Source: Buddleja alternifolia
Taxonomy: Eukaryota; Streptophyta; Magnoliopsida; Lamiales; Scrophulariaceae
DNA: 64,000 bases
NCBI GenBank assembly: GCA_019426215.1
Contig: CM033396.1
Span: forward strand, 22,955,101 to 23,019,100
Direction: 5' to 3'
Part shown: positions 22,229-33,726 of the stretch, piece after piece
Position numbering within the stretch: position 1 is the first letter of the stretch
How the letters are laid out: the number at the start of each line of letters is the position of its first letter
Position numbers and translations under genes: made by a program
Notes under the pieces: generated by a model
What the model saw: the letters and a program-made list of their open reading frames with translations, nothing else
What the model was told of the DNA's origin: nothing
Database searches by the model: none

Positions 22229-22701
22229 AAAACTATCCTAGAGATTAGTTAACTCGTGTTTACCTCTTGTAGACGAAAAATCAGCAACGTCTTTTAAGCA
22301 ACTCCCTGCTACACCTCTCTAGATTAGATTTGCCTTAGCGCCCCAAGTGTTGTGCCTCTAAGTTTATCCACACCTTAGCTCGTACTCTCGATTATCTCCA
22401 CCAGTGCTAGCAAGGAGAATATCAAATCTTTGCTTATGAAATGAGTATGAATATATTTTGGTGTTCTTCGTACTCAGCACATGAGTTGGGAGAATTTATT
22501 GTGAAAGAGGTGGAAGAGATGGAGAGAAAGAATTAAAACTTAAAACTCTTGTTTTTATCTTATGAAAAACTCTTGAAAGAAACTTAATTTGATTGGGTGA
22601 TTGATTAAAAATAAAACAACACACACACACATATATATATAGGGCATACGCCTCTTACATACACCTAGTGTGTGTTTTCACTCAAAAAGGCATGTGTAAT
22701 G

Positions 22702-22732
<31 letters not shown>

Positions 22733-23080
22733 GTGTGTTATATTATTTCATCGAGTTTCCATTCTTTCTCAAACTCTCTTTCTTAATTAATTGGATATCT
22801 TTCCAACTAAAAATATATTTTCATATATTTGATATGTATCAAATATATCATATCTTATCAAATAAGATCTTTCCATATCTTCAATATTTATCTTAATATA
22901 TATTTATAAGATCTTTCCATATCAATTAGTTACCTAATTAATTAGAATAGATCCTACGAAATATATTATAGGATAGATATATTAAATATATATATATACA
23001 CACACACACACACAGAGACTTGGTGAACAAGATAAATCCTCCACCAAATCTATACACATATATACACACCTACGTGTATA

Positions 23081-23118
<38 letters not shown>

Positions 23119-23220
23119 TTATCTCCTCTTTCATATATTAATTAATTAGACCACTAATTAATTAACTAGTCTTTCCCATTTAATATTCCCAATATTAAAT
23201 CATAAACTATTATTAATTAA
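22229..23220 (-). repeat. right piece of the host Copia LTR, truncated
   Basis: Continues from 17307 after the TSD: AACTATCCTAGAGATTAG and so on, parallel to 17423-18290 of the sister LTR. Carries (AC)n/(TA)n runs at 22617-22640, 22700-22738, 22983-23015 and 23075-23120. It ends abruptly at about 23220, where Copia-1 pol resumes; the outer half of the LTR is gone. Confidence 0.75.
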
Positions 23221-24130
23221 GACTAGGCCATGCTGAGAGCACAAGATCCACAAAATGGAAAAAGATGGGCTTTTAAGCTCACTAGGATCAGATCCCTATC
23301 CAACATGTGAATCATGTCTCCTAGGCAAGATGGCTAGATCTCCCTTCACCGGTACTTTTGAAAGAGCTACTCAAGTCTTAGGATTAGTGCATACCGACGT
23401 TTGTGGACCATTTAGAGAAATGGCTCGTGGAGGTTTCTACTACTTCATCACTTTCACAGACAATCATTCAAGATATGGTCTAATGTATCTGATGAAGCAA
23501 AAGTCTGAATCCTTTGAAAGGTTTAAGGAATTCAAAGCTTTAGTACAAAATCAAACTGGGCAAAATATAAAAACTCTACGGTCAAATCGTGGAGGAGAAT
23601 ATATGAGCGCCGAGTTTGATGAGTTTCTTAGGGAACAAGGAATAATTTTAGAACTAACACCACTAGCAACTCCTCAACTAAATGGAGTAGCCGAGTATAG
23701 GAACCGAATACTACTGGACATGGTTCATTCCATGTTTAGTTACACTGATTTACCCATTTCGTTATGGGGACATACGCTCCTTACTGCTGCTTATATATTG
23801 AACAAACGTCCCTCCAAATCCGTTCCTAAAACTCCACATGAGATGTGGAATAATAGGAAACCAAGTCTTAACCACATCAAGATTTGGGGATGTCGAGCTT
23901 ATGTCAAAAAGATTAAAGTGGAGAAATTGGAGACAAGATCCCTGTTGGGACGTTTCATTGGTTATCCTAAAGATTCCATAGGATTATTCTTTTACTTACA
24001 TGAGGATCAAAGGATCATTGTGCCCCTACATGCCAACTTCCTTGAGGATGAGTTCATCTTAGAAGGAGGCAAAGGTAGAAAGCTTGTTCTAGAAGAACAA
24101 AATAAAACTCCCTCTGAGACATTTGTCTAA
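23221..24130 (+). pseudogene. Copia-1 integrase region
   Basis: Resumes at the GAG-pre-integrase domain (LGHAE..., normally LGHAGEHKI), already out of frame for its first residues. From 23255 a 291-codon open frame follows: YPTCESCLLGKMARSPFTG, LGLVHTDVCGPFREMARGG (first catalytic Asp), YFITFTDNHSRYGLMYLMK, TLRSNRGGEYMSAEFDEFL (second catalytic Asp replaced by Asn in RSNRGGE), then the third-acid region GVAEYRNRILLDMV and the Copia C-terminal region HIKIWGCRAYVKK. TAA at 24128 ends it before the linker to RT. Integrase would insert the cDNA; with the second Asp changed and the domain cut off, this copy is inactive. Confidence 0.85.
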
Positions 24131-25299
24131 GAACCAAGTCCTAACCAAACAGCAGCACAGCCACCACGTAGATCTGGTATAATACCACATGAACCTAATA
24201 GGTATGGGTATCTGCTACAGAGGGAGCTAGAGTTTCACACTGTAGTACAAGAAGGTCATGAAGATGATCCTTGTACCTATGATCAAGTAATGGTGGATGT
24301 CGATGCTTCAAGATGGTGAGAAGCAATGGAAACAGAGATGGATGTTGTGCAATCGAACCAAGTCTATACTTTAGTAAATCGTCCTAAAGTATCAACTCTA
24401 TAGGATGCAAATGGATCTACACAAGAAAGATAGATAGCGATGGCAAGGTTGACACCTTTAAAGCCAGGCTCGTAGCAAAAGGCTATAGTCAAAGAGAAGG
24501 AATTGACTATCAAGAGAATTTTTCGCCCGTGGCCATGATAAAGTCCATTTGAATACTGTTATCCATAGCTGCATACTTAGATTATGAGATATAGAAGATG
24601 GATATCAAAACTGCATTTCTGAATGAATTCTTGGAAGAGGACATCTATGTGGAACAACCAAAAGGTTTTGTATCCAAGACCGATATCCATAAAGTATGTA
24701 AACTTGAGAGGTCCATATACGGTCTCAAGCAAGCATCTAGAAGCTAGAATTTTTTTATTGATGAAGTAGTAAAGGGATATGGCTTCATTAAGAACAAAGA
24801 TAAACCATGTGTCTACAAGAAGACTAATGGGAGCAAGATCTCGTTCTTAGTACTATATGTAGATGATATTCTGCTTATAAGAAATGACATGGGAATGCTC
24901 ACCACTGTCAAGAAATGGCTTTCGAGTACATTTTCCATGAAAGACTAGGGAGGAGCAACGTATGTTCTAGGAATTCGTATCTATAGAGATAGAACGAATA
25001 GAATGATTGGTCATTCCCAAGCCCTTTACTTAGAAAAGGTCCTAAATAGATTTAGGATGGATAACTATAAGAAAGGATTCCTTCCCATGAGGCATGGAGT
25101 ACACTTGTCTAAATCTATGTGTCCTCAAAATCAGGAAGATAGAAAAGACATGATAAATGTACCTTACGCTTCTGCAGTAGGTAGCTTGATGTATGCAATG
25201 TTGTGTACTAAAGCTGACATTGCTTATGCTGTAAGCGTGGTGAGTCGATTTCAAGCAAACCCAGGAAAGTAACATTGGATAGCTGTGAAGAATATCCAA
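24131..25299 (+). pseudogene. Copia-1 reverse transcriptase
   Basis: Motifs in order: [69 protein letters not shown] (active-site YVDD), KKWLSSTFSMKD, and from 25003 GHSQALYLEKVLNRFRMDNY and YAMLCTKADIAYAVSVVSRF. Stops interrupt it at about 24309 (TGA), 24552 (TGA), the TGG-to-TAG sites in YEI*KM and RS*NF, MKD*GG, and GK*HW near 25270. Several are the C-to-T kind expected from methylcytosine decay. Confidence 0.85.
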
Positions 25300-25842
25300 A
25301 AGTATCTTAAAATAACTATGGATATGATTTTCATCTATGGGGGTCGAGATCTGAAGATGGAAGGTTACACTAATTCAGACTTTCAATCTAATGTAGATGA
25401 CCGAAAATCCACTTCAGGGTTTGTTTTCACGCTTAATGGTGGGGCGGTGTCTTGGAAAAGTTTTAAGCAAAGCACAACCTCTGATTCCACCATTGAAGCA
25501 GAATATTTGGCAGTCTCAGAGGCAGCCAAAGAAGCTGTTTGGATGAGAAAGTTTCTAGGAGAACTTCAAGTGGTTCCTAGTGCAGAGCTCCCGTTACCAC
25601 TTTATTTTGATAAAAATGGAGCGATACCGCAAGCCAAGGAACCAAGGTCTCATAACAAGTCTAAACATACTCAGGTAAGATTTCACATCATCAGGGAGAT
25701 CGTTGGCAAAGGAGAGATAGCAATGCAGAAAATAGCCTCAGCTGACAATGTAGCTAATCTGTTCACCAAACCACTACCTCAGTTTTTTTTGGACCGACAC
25801 CTGGAAAGGATGGGTATAAGATACCACAATGAGTGGAATTGA
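25285..25842 (+). pseudogene. Copia-1 RNase H, nearly intact
   Basis: An open frame of 185 codons to the natural pol end at 25842. Motifs: GYTNSDFQSNVDDRKSTSGF, SDSTIEAEYLAVSEAAKEA, LYFDKNGAIPQAKEPRSHNK, FHIIREIVGKGEIAM, NVANLFTKPL, RMGIRYHNEWN. YCDN has become YFDK but its Asp remains; the first Asp (normally YADSDF) is Asn in YTNSDF. PPT AAGTGGGAGAT and the 3' LTR follow within 16 bp. Confidence 0.85.
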
Positions 25843-25857
25843 GTGCAAGTGGGAGAT

Positions 25858-27607
25858 TGTTAGGATTATGCCCTCAGATGCCATAGAGGATAGAATGATA
25901 GGGCATATTTTTTGTAATGAACTTATTTATTATTTCTAATAAAAGGCATTATTTAGTTTTCACTTAAATCTTATCCGCATCTATAAGTTGTATAAAATAT
26001 TTTGTCCATGTTTTCAATGCAATTTCTTTACTTTCTATGGGATGGGAAGATTGGCACTAGAGAGATTGATCTTAATTACTTAAACCCGTTCGCAAGTAAT
26101 ATAAAGTCTTTAATGGACAAATAAAGACTTAGAACACTTGTACTTCTTAGCTTTGACATGGGAGTGCCAGTCAAACATCATATAATGGTGGTCGCTTAAG
26201 CCTGTAGGCACATCACTGGAACTGATATGCTCGAACATGACTCGCATCGGTTTTGTCACATGAGTTTTCACTCTCTGACTGTCAATGATAGAACTGATTA
26301 TGCATAATAGGTATAAGTGAACCTTTGACCAGAAATATCAGGCTGAAGATACACTTGTGGCGTCAAGTCTATCACTAGAGTAGTTAGACCTAATTCACCC
26401 GTTGGTGGGGTCGACCTCGAAATGCTTCTTGATGGGCAAGTGGTAGTCTTAGCTGATAACTAATATGGGATTTGTTCTCAAAAAGTGAATGAAAAAGTAT
26501 CCTATGTGATTATAGATAATGGAGATCAAAGTCTTTGGACAAAGCAAAAGAGGTGATTGTGCAAGGCACTAAATCAAACTCAATGATCTCGTATTATTAT
26601 AATTAATACAAATCGAACTCTCACTTGACTGGGGCACGTGAACAAAGGGTTTATACTTATACGGTATTTACGATTGGAAGGTTGTGGAATGAGCCAATCA
26701 TTCGATTTCGTTTGGGCTACAAAGTGGGTCACGTGACTGGCTAGGTGTTACCCACTTATTTGGATTCCTCTCATTGCCAAACGAAACGAACCTAAAGAGT
26801 TGGGCTAAAAGATTGATAAACAAAAATAAAAGGATTTTCTACTTTATTCTGGGAGATTTAATTTATGGGATAAATTAAATAATTAATTAATTACTCATTA
26901 GATGAGATAATTAATTATAAAGATAAGATTAATTATTAATTAATTTCTCAAGGAAGAAAATTAATAAATTAATTTATCTAATTAATTTGGTTATTTAATT
27001 AATTGATTTATTTATTGGATATAATAAATTAATAATAAAATAGATAATTAATTAAAACAAAAGATGAGCCAAGCCATGTGGGGGGGTGTCCATTTGGACG
27101 CCCCCTAGGGCTAAGTTAGGAATCCACTTGGATGCTTAACATGGATTCTATTCTTTTGTCTTGGTCAATAAGTCAAGTGATATTAAAAAAGGACTTTTGA
27201 CCTAGATGAGATACAAGTTTTCATACAACTCTCCTAGAAAGAAAAGAAAAACTCCTCCCTCTCTCATACACTCTCTAGTCGTCGGTCAAGGTGAGAAAAG
27301 AAGGGATTTTTTGTGAAATCAATCCGTGTGATTATTTAAAGGCAAAGTACTTTCGTTGTTCGGATCAAGAATTCAAGAAAGCTTCAAAGGATTCGTGAAA
27401 ATTGGATTGCACGTGTTCTTGGAGATTTGAAGCCTTCAAGTTTTCAATTTTTTTGAAGGAGGAATTAGTTCTCCAACCACTTCTCTTCAAAGGGTAAGTC
27501 ATTATTTGTTTTAGCGTTTATATGATTCAGTATGCAAATCGAGAAAATCACTCTGGGATTTAACTTTTAAAACTTTCTGCTGCGCAAATTTTTTGCGTAA
27601 CCCAACA
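25858..27607 (+). repeat. Copia-1 3' LTR (1750 bp)
   Basis: TGTTAGGATTATGCCCTCAG...GCGTAACCCAACA, preceded by PPT AAGTGGGAGAT (25847-25857). The CACGTGACTGGCTAGGTG block is near 26730 and the AT-rich block at 26870-27060. The right flank is Athila-like LTR sequence. Confidence 0.88.
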
Positions 27608-27658
27608 TATAAATATCATGAATATGGAGCTCTAAAACACGGAAGTCATAATCTATCA
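27608..27658 (-). repeat. Athila-like 3' LTR, right terminal piece
   Basis: 51 bp parallel to 41550-41600, ending TATCA (TGATAG on the minus strand). The polypurine tract follows (minus strand GGTAAGTTTGGGGGTGT, 27659-27675). Confidence 0.75.
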
Positions 27659-29003
27659 ACACCCCCAAACTTACCCATTGATCGTCCTCGAGCAATGATA
27701 AAGCATCGAAATAAGATCAAGAACAACAACTAAAGAGAGATTAAAAATTAAAAAAAAACAAAGACAAACCAAAAAACAATAAACCCACTTTTGTGGAGTA
27801 AACGATTGCACTTAACATGTGCAACAAGCCTTTAAACCTTTATGTTATCCAAAAAGGACGAGTTTATAGTCTCGTGAAGGTTTGAAGATGATATACCCAC
27901 AAAATTCAACAAATTGCAGACCCAACCAAACAAATCAACATAATTAACAAGAACCAATGGCACAAAATCAACCTTTAAAGCTCAAAATTATATATACATA
28001 TCAATTCATTTTGCTCGTGTGACACCTCAACTCGAAAAGACTCGAAAGGGTGTAGTGAAAATAAGTCTAAGGTATTATAGTCGGAATCCTTACCAAACTT
28101 TTGCACATTAATCCCACATCTATCAACTTTCGATCAATCACAAGGCACAAGAATCATAGAAAACCTCATAGCCATTTAAATTACATTACTTCAAACAATC
28201 AAACTTTAAATTCATATGAAAATTCCCATTTAAATTCATTAAGGCTAGATCACGTGCAATGTCTTACTCCATTAGACTTTCTGTGGAATCCATGTAGCAA
28301 GCTTTAGATCAATGACTCCCAAACTAGATAGTTTTAGGCCATTAAGTGTAGAAACACTCCTAAGGATTTAATCAATCGAGTGTCAAAGACCACGAAACAA
28401 AACTGGATTTTTCTTTCAATTAAACTCCTTTGGCTTGAGCTTAGCTCAAATTAGCATAATAGTACAGTATGTAGGCATGTGACTTTCACCTCCAATACAT
28501 ATTAGCCGGACCTCTTTTGGTCATACCAAATTTTCAACCTTATCATTCTATTTAGCATACAAAATTAACTAATTCACTTATAACCTTTTGAAAAAATCTA
28601 AGCCAATATTTCCAAAAAAAATTCTTTAAGAGTCTAGGGATGGTTATCCAACTCAACTCCTTTACCCTCGCCTTATGTGTAATGTGAATCATCTAAGAAA
28701 ATCAAATCTAGTCTAAGGTCTCCACGAGCAATATCAAATATATATATATATATGTTCCATTAAATTCAAATTAATCATGAAATCATGCCATTTTTCAAGT
28801 TAATCAATCTCAATGCATCAATTAAAAGGACTAAAAACTTTTCATGCTTGAATTTCTCAACATAAAAGTATATAAACATGATAGCATACAAATTCTCCCC
28901 CAAACTTGAGCTAATCTAGGAACACATGATTTGAATAAGCTAGGCAATAAAATAAACACACGGTGATCAATCATATGAATGTATTAAAAGCACAAAGTAC
29001 TAC
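27659..29003 (-). other. Athila-like element: 3' untranslated internal region
   Basis: Noncoding. It is the reverse complement of the 3' region of the inner element (about 35400-36606), with shared phrases such as TTGAGCTAAGCTCAAGCC, and it matches 41601-42588 in the same orientation. It is cut at 29004 by the inner element. The small plus-strand open frame at 28101-28307 is repeated at 42038 only because the repeat itself is. Confidence 0.7.
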
Positions 29004-30276
29004 TGATAGAGTAGAGAATTATGTGTTTTATAGTCCTTTAGTTGTATGCTTTTCATAGAATTTAGTATGATTTTATACCACATATGCATGTAATATGTCC
29101 ATTTTGAGTATCTAGGTATAAATCATAGCATTGGAGATAAAAGGAAGAAAAAAGCCTTAAGATGGAATTTCAAAGCAGAAAGTCGAGGAAGCCAGCATTC
29201 GAATGTGAAGAGGTGTTACGCACGAATGTGAAGAGGTGTTATGCACGAATGTTGAGAGGTCTCACGCACGGACGCCAGGAAGTCCAACGTTCGAACGTGT
29301 GTATCTGCAGAACAGTTTTGGAAATTTCTAAACTCTACACTTACATTGAACCTTCTCAAACCACGCCTATAAATACAAAGTGATGCAGTAGCGTTAGAGG
29401 TGAGCATTTTTAGAGTTCTTCTACAGCAAAATTCCATTTTCACATAGAGAGAGAGAGAGTTATACTAGGGTTTTATCCTTTGTAATTCTCCATAGAAGTA
29501 GAGGAAGCTTGAAGGAAAAAGAAGATTTTCTACACAGTCATAGGGAGTTTCTGTAGACTAAGGCCATGCTTAGGCCGAATTATGATTTTTGAGTTATAAA
29601 AGTATTTCTCGTATGAATGATTTATATTGCTTTGTGTTATAATCTTATTCTCAATGCTTAGTGTGTATAGCCAACATATGTAAGATTTTATGCTTAATTT
29701 ATTTGTTCGGGAGAAAGTCAATTAAGGTGCAAAAATGATAAGTCAATTAAGGTGCAAAAATGATTAGTCAATTAAGGTGCAAAAATGATTAATAACATCT
29801 TCTAAGTTCGTTGTACAACCCTGATGCTATTACCCGGGTTTATTTGGAGGGATAAATAGGAATTAATTTGGGGAAAATTCTAGTGTTTAATGCATGCAGT
29901 TGAGATTGCTACACCGAATCTAGTATATAGGTTATCATGAGCGCGGGATTCGCGTGGTAATAATATTAAGGAATTTTTCACCTTAGCAATATTTATTTGA
30001 AATACGGGAATACTGATATAACAAGAATTGATTAATTTGTGTCAACGCATGTGTCTTAGTTATTTTTATTCATTGGTTTTCACATACTTTTAATTATTGT
30101 TTTTGCTTGTTTATGATTTATGTTTTTTTAAGTTTAGAATCGCTTTAGTTAATTTACTATTTTCTCTATAACACAAGTCTCTGTGGGTTCGACATCCCGG
30201 ACTTAATTGTCCACTCTATTACTACACATGGTCACTCCCCTTGCTGATAAATACACGATTGGGTTTTCGTGCATCA
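29004..30276 (+). repeat. inner Athila-like 5' LTR
   Basis: 1273 bp. Carries ACGTTCGAACGT-type motifs (29195-29305), three tandem copies of AGTCAATTAAGGTGCAAAAA (29717-29790, only one copy in the 3' LTR) and CACAAGTCTCTGTGGGTTCG near its end. Confidence 0.82.
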
Positions 30277-30280
30277 AGCT

Positions 30281-30300
30281 TTTGGCGCTGTTGCCGGGGA
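30281..30300 (+). other. primer-binding site, Athila type
   Basis: TTTGGCGCTGTTGCCGGGGA. Plant Athila elements use TGGCGCCGTTGCCGGGGA, complementary to a tRNA-Asp 3' end; this copy differs at one or two positions. Confidence 0.85.
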
Positions 30301-30413
30301 TTTGTCTGTTTTAGCATAGGTATTTTTATTCAAGCGTTTCTTGTTTTTAGTTTAAATTCTATCTTTATTTTACTTTTCGTTTGATATCTTTTTCAGGTTT
30401 ATGACCCAATCTC

Positions 30414-31790
30414 GTGACGGAGATTTTGAGGAATTTGATCCAGAAATTGAATGAACAATTCGAGCAAATCGTAGAAATTGAGCCATGGAAACTGATTTTT
30501 CAGATATGAACCTTCTGAAGAATCATGAATGGCTCCAAAATATTCTACAAGCAATGGAGCCGGCAGCACCAACTCAGTTACCATCTGTTCGTGGTAGTCA
30601 ATCACTTAGGGTATACACTTTACCTGGTCATGTTGTGTCATACCACCTTTTCACTCACCAAATTTTCACATCCCATCACATCTTTCTAGTATGGCACAAA
30701 ACGACCCTTTTTATGGAGAACAGTGAGTCACCACATGATCACTTGGAAAACTTTGAAAATGTTTTGTTAACCATGCAATTTAATCCCAAAGACCTAGATG
30801 TTATCCGACTTAGGTTGTTTCACTTTACACTCAAAGACAAAGTTACATCCTTGTTTAAGTCCTTACCCTCATAGTCAATCACTACCTGGGGAGAGCTCAC
30901 TAAAGAATTTTTAAATAAATTTTTCCCACATTCAAGAATAAATAAGCTTCGTAGTAATATTAAAGGGTCTAGGCAATGAAAGAATGAGTCGTTAGTAAAT
31001 GGGCGGGATAGGTATAAAGGAATGATTAGGAAGTGTCCAGACCACAATTTTACTCAAGATGAATTAGTGCAACACTTTTATAATGGAGTAAGGTCTAGGA
31101 TTAGATACCGACTCAATGCTGGAGCAAGGGGGCGACTTGTTGGGTCTTGATAATAAATCTGTCTGGGAGAAAATAAAGCAGTTAGCTCGAGAGGGTGAGT
31201 TATATCCCGAGGAGGAAGATGATATCACACCGGCACCAAGGAAGGTGGCAGCAGTTAAAGAGGTAGAAGAAGGAGTTGAGCCAGAGGCCACGACAGAGGT
31301 CAACTATGTGAATCAGCACAAAGCTCAAGCTATTTTTGGAGAAGTTGAGAATTTCAAGCCAACTAATCCACCATATGGAAATCCTGGAGCATACCAAGCA
31401 TCTCGACCACCGTTTCAGTCCAACAACACCCAACGACAAGTGCAATTTCAGCAACAAGGTCAAGGAAGACCTATGAACATTGATGATAGGCTCGATGCAC
31501 ACATTCGCAAGTCGGATAAGTCTTTTAAAGAACTCCATTTGATGCTAAAAGATGTCGTTACGGGAATGAAGGAGATGCAACGTCACATAGGTCAACTTTC
31601 GAACAGCCTTTCAGGGATAAACACGGGTACATTACCGAGTGATACTAAGAAAAACCCAAAGGAACAATGCTTTGCAGTAACGCTCAAAAGTGGGAAGGAA
31701 GTGAAGAACGCGTGCAGGACTTTCGAACGTGAAGCATGTGACGTTCAAACGTCCTATGATACTCCACAGGCAGTAGATATCCTGCCTTAG
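30414..31790 (+). pseudogene. gag: inner Athila-like gag
   Basis: Starts near 30485 (METDFSDMNLLKNHEWLQNI), or upstream in a degraded N-terminus. The retrotransposon-gag block reads SPHDHLENFENVLLTMQFNP, DVIRLRLFHFTLKDKVTSLF, then TAG at 30872, TWGELTKEFLNKFFPHSRIN, a second stop near 30978, and YRLNAGARG. From 31116 a 224-codon frame carries LLGLDNKSVWEKIKQLARE, a Gln/Pro-rich linker (FQSNNTQRQVQFQQQGQGRP) and the coiled region IRKSDKSFKELHLMLKDVV. No zinc knuckle is seen, as is usual for Athila. It ends in the linker that holds the CGTTCGAACG-type motifs (31720-31880). Confidence 0.8.
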
Positions 31791-31878
31791 ACGTCCGAAC
31801 ATAAAGGAGTTAACGTTCGAATGTTGCATCCTCAACATCTGAACGTGGACCCCCCCTAATGTTCGAACGTCCAAGGTA

Positions 31879-32667
31879 GTGAATCCAAGTTGTAAGTCTA
31901 CTGTTACTGACCCCTCTCCGCTTGTTGAAGTACGTTTTCCCTTTCCCTTAGCTCAGAAGATTAAAAAAAATGAACATGATAAGAGTTTTCTTCGTATCCT
32001 TGAGAGTTTAAGAGAAGTGCGCATTAATGTTCCTGTTGTAGACGCTATTTTGCAGATGCCAAACTTCGCAAAACTTTTCAAGGAAATTCTATCAAACAAA
32101 CAAAAATGGGAAGAAATGGGTACTATCTGCCTAACTGAAGCATGTTCAGCGGCGGTGATGAACAATATGCCAAAAAATTGCAAAGATCCGGGTAGCCTAT
32201 CCATTCCATGCACTATTGGGGATATGAAGTTCGAGAGGGTTCTTTGTGATTCTGGGGCCGGGATCAATTTGATGACTTATGCACTTTTTCAGAAGTTAGG
32301 CCTTGGGGAGACAAAATCTATAACTATGTGGTTGCAGCTCACAGATAAATCTATCAAGAATCCCATTGGAGTGATTGAAGATGTCATATTTAAAGTCGAC
32401 AAGTTGTACTTCCCAGTCGAGTTTGTGGTTCTTGAAATGGAGGGAGATTCTGATGTCCCACTGATCCTAGGAAAACCATTCCTAGCCACAAGTAAAGTCA
32501 TGCTAGACCTGGCACATGGTAAGCTTACATTGAATATAGAGGATAAGATGGTAACTCTGAATGCTTATAGAAGTTTTAAGCATGAATTCCCTGAGAATAC
32601 TTGTTCTATATTAGATGTTATCTCTTTGATGATGAAGAATCACAGGAACATTTGTCTAATGACCTAA
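31879..32667 (+). CDS. Ty3 aspartic protease region (Athila type), open
   Basis: 262 codons with no stop. The N-terminal part resembles the Athila gag-protease linker (EVRFPFPLAQKIKKNEHDKS; LREVRINVPVVDAILQMPNF; KLFKEILSNKQKWEEMGTIC). The retropepsin domain follows: IPCTIGDMKFERVLCDSGAG with the catalytic D-S-G intact, INLMTYALFQKLGLGE, MWLQLTDKSIKNPIGVIEDV, FPVEFVVLEMEGDSDVPLIL, GKPFLATSKVMLDLAHGKLT. It should cleave Gag. The frame ends shortly after the protease fold and no RT follows. It is the least damaged coding block of this element. The first M at 31879 may not be a real start, since gag upstream is in a different frame. Confidence 0.8.
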   Translation: MNPSCKSTVTDPSPLVEVRFPFPLAQKIKKNEHDKSFLRILESLREVRINVPVVDAILQMPNFAKLFKEILSNKQKWEEMGTICLTEACSAAVMNNMPKNCKDPGSLSIPCTIGDMKFERVLCDSGAGINLMTYALFQKLGLGETKSITMWLQLTDKSIKNPIGVIEDVIFKVDKLYFPVEFVVLEMEGDSDVPLILGKPFLATSKVMLDLAHGKLTLNIEDKMVTLNAYRSFKHEFPENTCSILDVISLMMKNHRNICLMT

Positions 32668-33726
32668 GCAGTCGAGAAAGTGTGAAAGATAAGAGTGCTC
32701 ACGAGGTTGGAAACCTCGATACGATGGACCAAGTGGTTGTCACTAAATCCACATAATTGCAACATGATGCACCAATTGATGGGAGATTGGACAAAGGTTC
32801 TAGTCCACTCCTAGGCTGACTCTGCAAAGTCAAGCTAATGACTTTAAAGAAGCACTTCTTGGGAGGCAACCCGATCCGATTTAGCTTATTTTCTTATTTT
32901 AATTGTATTTTTGTTTTGTTTGTTCTGTTTTGTTTGTTTTTGATCTTGTGTTTGTTTTGGTGCAGAAAAGAGGTAGAATTCAGATAGAGTCTTCAGACAA
33001 CACGCCTGAACGTGGAAAAATGAATGTTTGAACGTATAGCATATGACTTCCGAACGTGGAGTATAGGACGTTCAAATGTGGGGTTTGTAAGAAAAATTAT
33101 CTACATCAACAGCACGCCCAAACGTGCCATCTTCCACGTTTGAACGTGGATCCCGCGAGAAAAGAAAAGGCGGAGACGTCATATTCACTAAGTTAAAATC
33201 CTATTCCATTCAAAACATCCTCTTCTGCAAGATACTTGCACCAAATATATCTTACCTTTCCAAATCAATCTCTGAATCCTAACCCATCCATAGAATCCTT
33301 CCATCATTATCAATATCTATTCCATATCAAACTCCTTTCACAAAAGGAATTTTTTTTATTTAAACCCATCTATCACACACCATAAATACGCATACCTAAT
33401 TCAAACCCATTATATAATCTCACATAGAAAACAATTACACAGAAGCTATAGACCAAGGGTTTATCATCCAGCACGACAAAAGAGAAGAAGAGAAGTCCAC
33501 AGTACATTGCATGACTCACGGCCGAATGTGAGAAGTCCAACATTTGAACGAGCGTCTATACATGTGGGTTCTGTTTTCTGTGCAGCATACACTGTAAACG
33601 ATTGGCTTGATCCCTTCTTTGTTCGATACTTGTGATAGCCGTGTGGGGCTTTTTCTATTGATATTGTGTATTGTGGTATTAGTATTTGCTATTATGGTGT
33701 GGTGATTGAGTTAAGCCGAGGAGAGA
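32668..33726 (+). other. spacer with the Athila 'ttgggaggcaaccc' signature
   Basis: Noncoding. The GCACTTCTTGGGAGGCAACC phrase lies near 32850 and is usually found downstream of pol in Athila/Ogre-type elements; here it comes less than 200 bp after the protease, showing that pol is gone. It also holds five or six variants of the ACGTTCGAACGT motif (32995-33150, 33520-33560). Confidence 0.6.

Larger units (their letters stand above)
4322..27607 (+). mobile_element. Copia-1: Ty1/Copia (TNT1-94-like) element, 5'-truncated, split by nested insertions
   Basis: Order on the plus strand: 5' LTR remnant 4322-5866, PBS 5868-5880, leader 5881-6331 and 9942-11607, gag 11608-12464, protease 12477-12717, integrase 23221-24130, RT to about 25299, RNase H to 25842, PPT, 3' LTR 25858-27607. 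Interruptions are 6332-9941 (non-autonomous element plus duplicated TSD) and 12718-23220 (minus-strand Copia stack). It sits inside the Athila-like LTR, because both flanks (3616-4322; 27608 on) match the copy at 40039-41600. All coding parts carry stops, so it is dead. The first ~230 bp of the 5' LTR are deleted. Confidence 0.8.

Noticed and set aside
21753..22229. 158-codon minus-strand ORF as a fusion gene
   Set aside because: Its first half is LTR sequence joined to integrase by a deletion; no evidence of a functional fusion.
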